Of a stretch of 5,559 nucleotides of DNA, positions 4,903 through 5,559 are shown piece after piece (positions within the stretch are counted from its first letter, which is position 1; each line of letters opens with the position of its first letter). The stretch covers positions 1 through 5,559 of the forward strand of contig JAZOCL010000123.1 of NCBI GenBank assembly GCA_045596485.1, in the 5' to 3' direction. The stretch is from SIG440 sp045596485. GTDB lineage: Bacteria > Bacillota > Clostridia > Monoglobales > Monoglobaceae. The position numbers and the translations under genes were made by a program. The notes beneath the pieces were generated by a model, which was not told where the DNA came from, did not search any database, and worked only from the letters and a program-made list of their open reading frames with translations.

Positions 4903-5559
4903 TCACTTTTCTTTTGAGGAATGCGGTGTGTGAAACCACTCCTTGTCGTCCTTTTTGAGTATTCCGAGAATGCCCACGGGAATCCAGGTTATCAGATAAA
5001 TCGCAAAGCCCCAGAAGTTTTTTGCAATGTTTCTGTCAAGCTTTTTATCGTTATAAAGCCCTGCAAACACAACCACAACATTGCCCCACACCAGAACCGT
5101 CAGCAGAACAAGCCGCCAGGGCTCTGTCCACATACTGCAAAACAATCCGAACATTACTGAATTTTTATCCGCAAAGAATATCATCAGATAAATCGCCGCA
5201 AAGAAAACAAAAATCACGGGATAGAGTGTGTCGCTCCAGAAGTTCATCAGCATATGAAATGCCGACATTGATTTTTCTTTGACACATTTTTCGGCGAGAG
5301 GCTTTACATAATGGGATGCCACATCCGCAAGTCCCTGCATCCAGCGCTTGCGCTGCTTCATTGAGGTGGAAAGCTGCTTCGGCTTTTCGTCATAAACCAC
5401 AGCCTCATGAGCCCAGCCCACCTTAATATCGCTGAGAGCAAGCTTCAGCGTAAACTCTGTATCCTCCGCAAGACAGGTTGCACCCCATCCGAATTCACGG
5501 ATAAGCTCTGCCGAAACCGCAAAGCCCGTACCGCCCAGCCTGCAGCCCAAATCAAGATT
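4903..5559 (-). CDS. Membrane glycosyltransferase, family 2 (C-terminal part, 5' end outside window)
   Basis: 218 codons are visible and the frame remains open at the right edge; the codon at 5548-5550 is an internal TTG (Leu), not a start. The fragment begins NLDLGCRLGGTGFAV, followed by AEDTEFTLKL (31-40 of the fragment), where the ED is the usual acceptor/base motif, and QRKRW (69-73), the QxxRW motif of processive-type GT2 enzymes. Three membrane helices follow (about 102-129, 149-169 and 181-201), and the protein ends near KEWFHTPH. This is the C-terminal half of a membrane-bound enzyme that uses a nucleotide sugar on the cytosolic side, as in cellulose- or hyaluronan-synthase-like proteins. 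The sugar and acceptor cannot be read from this fragment. It is the first visible gene of the minus-strand cluster. Confidence 0.92.
   Translation of the reverse strand, partial: NLDLGCRLGGTGFAVSAELIREFGWGATCLAEDTEFTLKLALSDIKVGWAHEAVVYDEKPKQLSTSMKQRKRWMQGLADVASHYVKPLAEKCVKEKSMSAFHMLMNFWSDTLYPVIFVFFAAIYLMIFFADKNSVMFGLFCSMWTEPWRLVLLTVLVWGNVVVVFAGLYNDKKLDRNIAKNFWGFAIYLITWIPVGILGILKKDDKEWFHTPHSSKEK

Noticed and set aside
5548..5550. TTG as a start codon for the glycosyltransferase
   Set aside because: The frame is open beyond it to the window edge (NLD precede it) and GT2 enzymes have their nucleotide-sugar domain upstream, so this is an internal leucine codon of a truncated gene.

Overview
This window looks like a chromosomal piece of a Gram-positive Firmicute, most likely a member of the Clostridia. 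The evidence is moderate GC content, strong GGAGG-type ribosome binding sites, a lipoprotein with a lipobox, and the gene order acpS / nnrD / lipoprotein / alr / mazF, which is typical of clostridial genomes. No ribosomal RNA or other precise taxonomic marker is present, so a genus cannot be named.

Layout from left to right. Positions 1-221 are the right end of an IS3-family insertion sequence on the + strand: the last 51 codons of its transposase, a hairpin, and the terminal inverted repeat. All other genes are on the minus strand and are read from right to left. In order of transcription they are: a membrane glycosyltransferase of family 2 (4903-5559, 5' end outside the window); a small two-helix membrane protein (4368-4892); a fused AcpS-NnrD protein (3150-4364); a LolA-like/GerS-like lipoprotein (2505-3116); alanine racemase (1318-2487); a MazF-type endoribonuclease (871-1212); and, after a 146-base gap with several hairpins, a secreted protein of unknown function (248-724). 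The first five genes are separated by only 3-33 bases, and mazF follows after 105 bases, so 5559-871 is probably one operon or a set of overlapping transcripts.

The genes link several tasks. The fused protein pairs carrier-protein activation (4'-phosphopantetheine transfer) with repair of hydrated NAD(P)H. Alr makes D-alanine for peptidoglycan, or in spore formers can modulate germination. The lipoprotein next to alr resembles the gerS-alr2 pair of Clostridioides difficile. MazF is a growth-regulating RNase normally paired with MazE, but no full-length mazE is visible at its usual place. The most unusual points are the AcpS-NnrD fusion without the epimerase domain, the apparent absence of mazE, the GerS-like neighbour of alr, and the IS end that carries a terminator-like hairpin facing the host operon. 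I see no clear evidence of an entirely new system.
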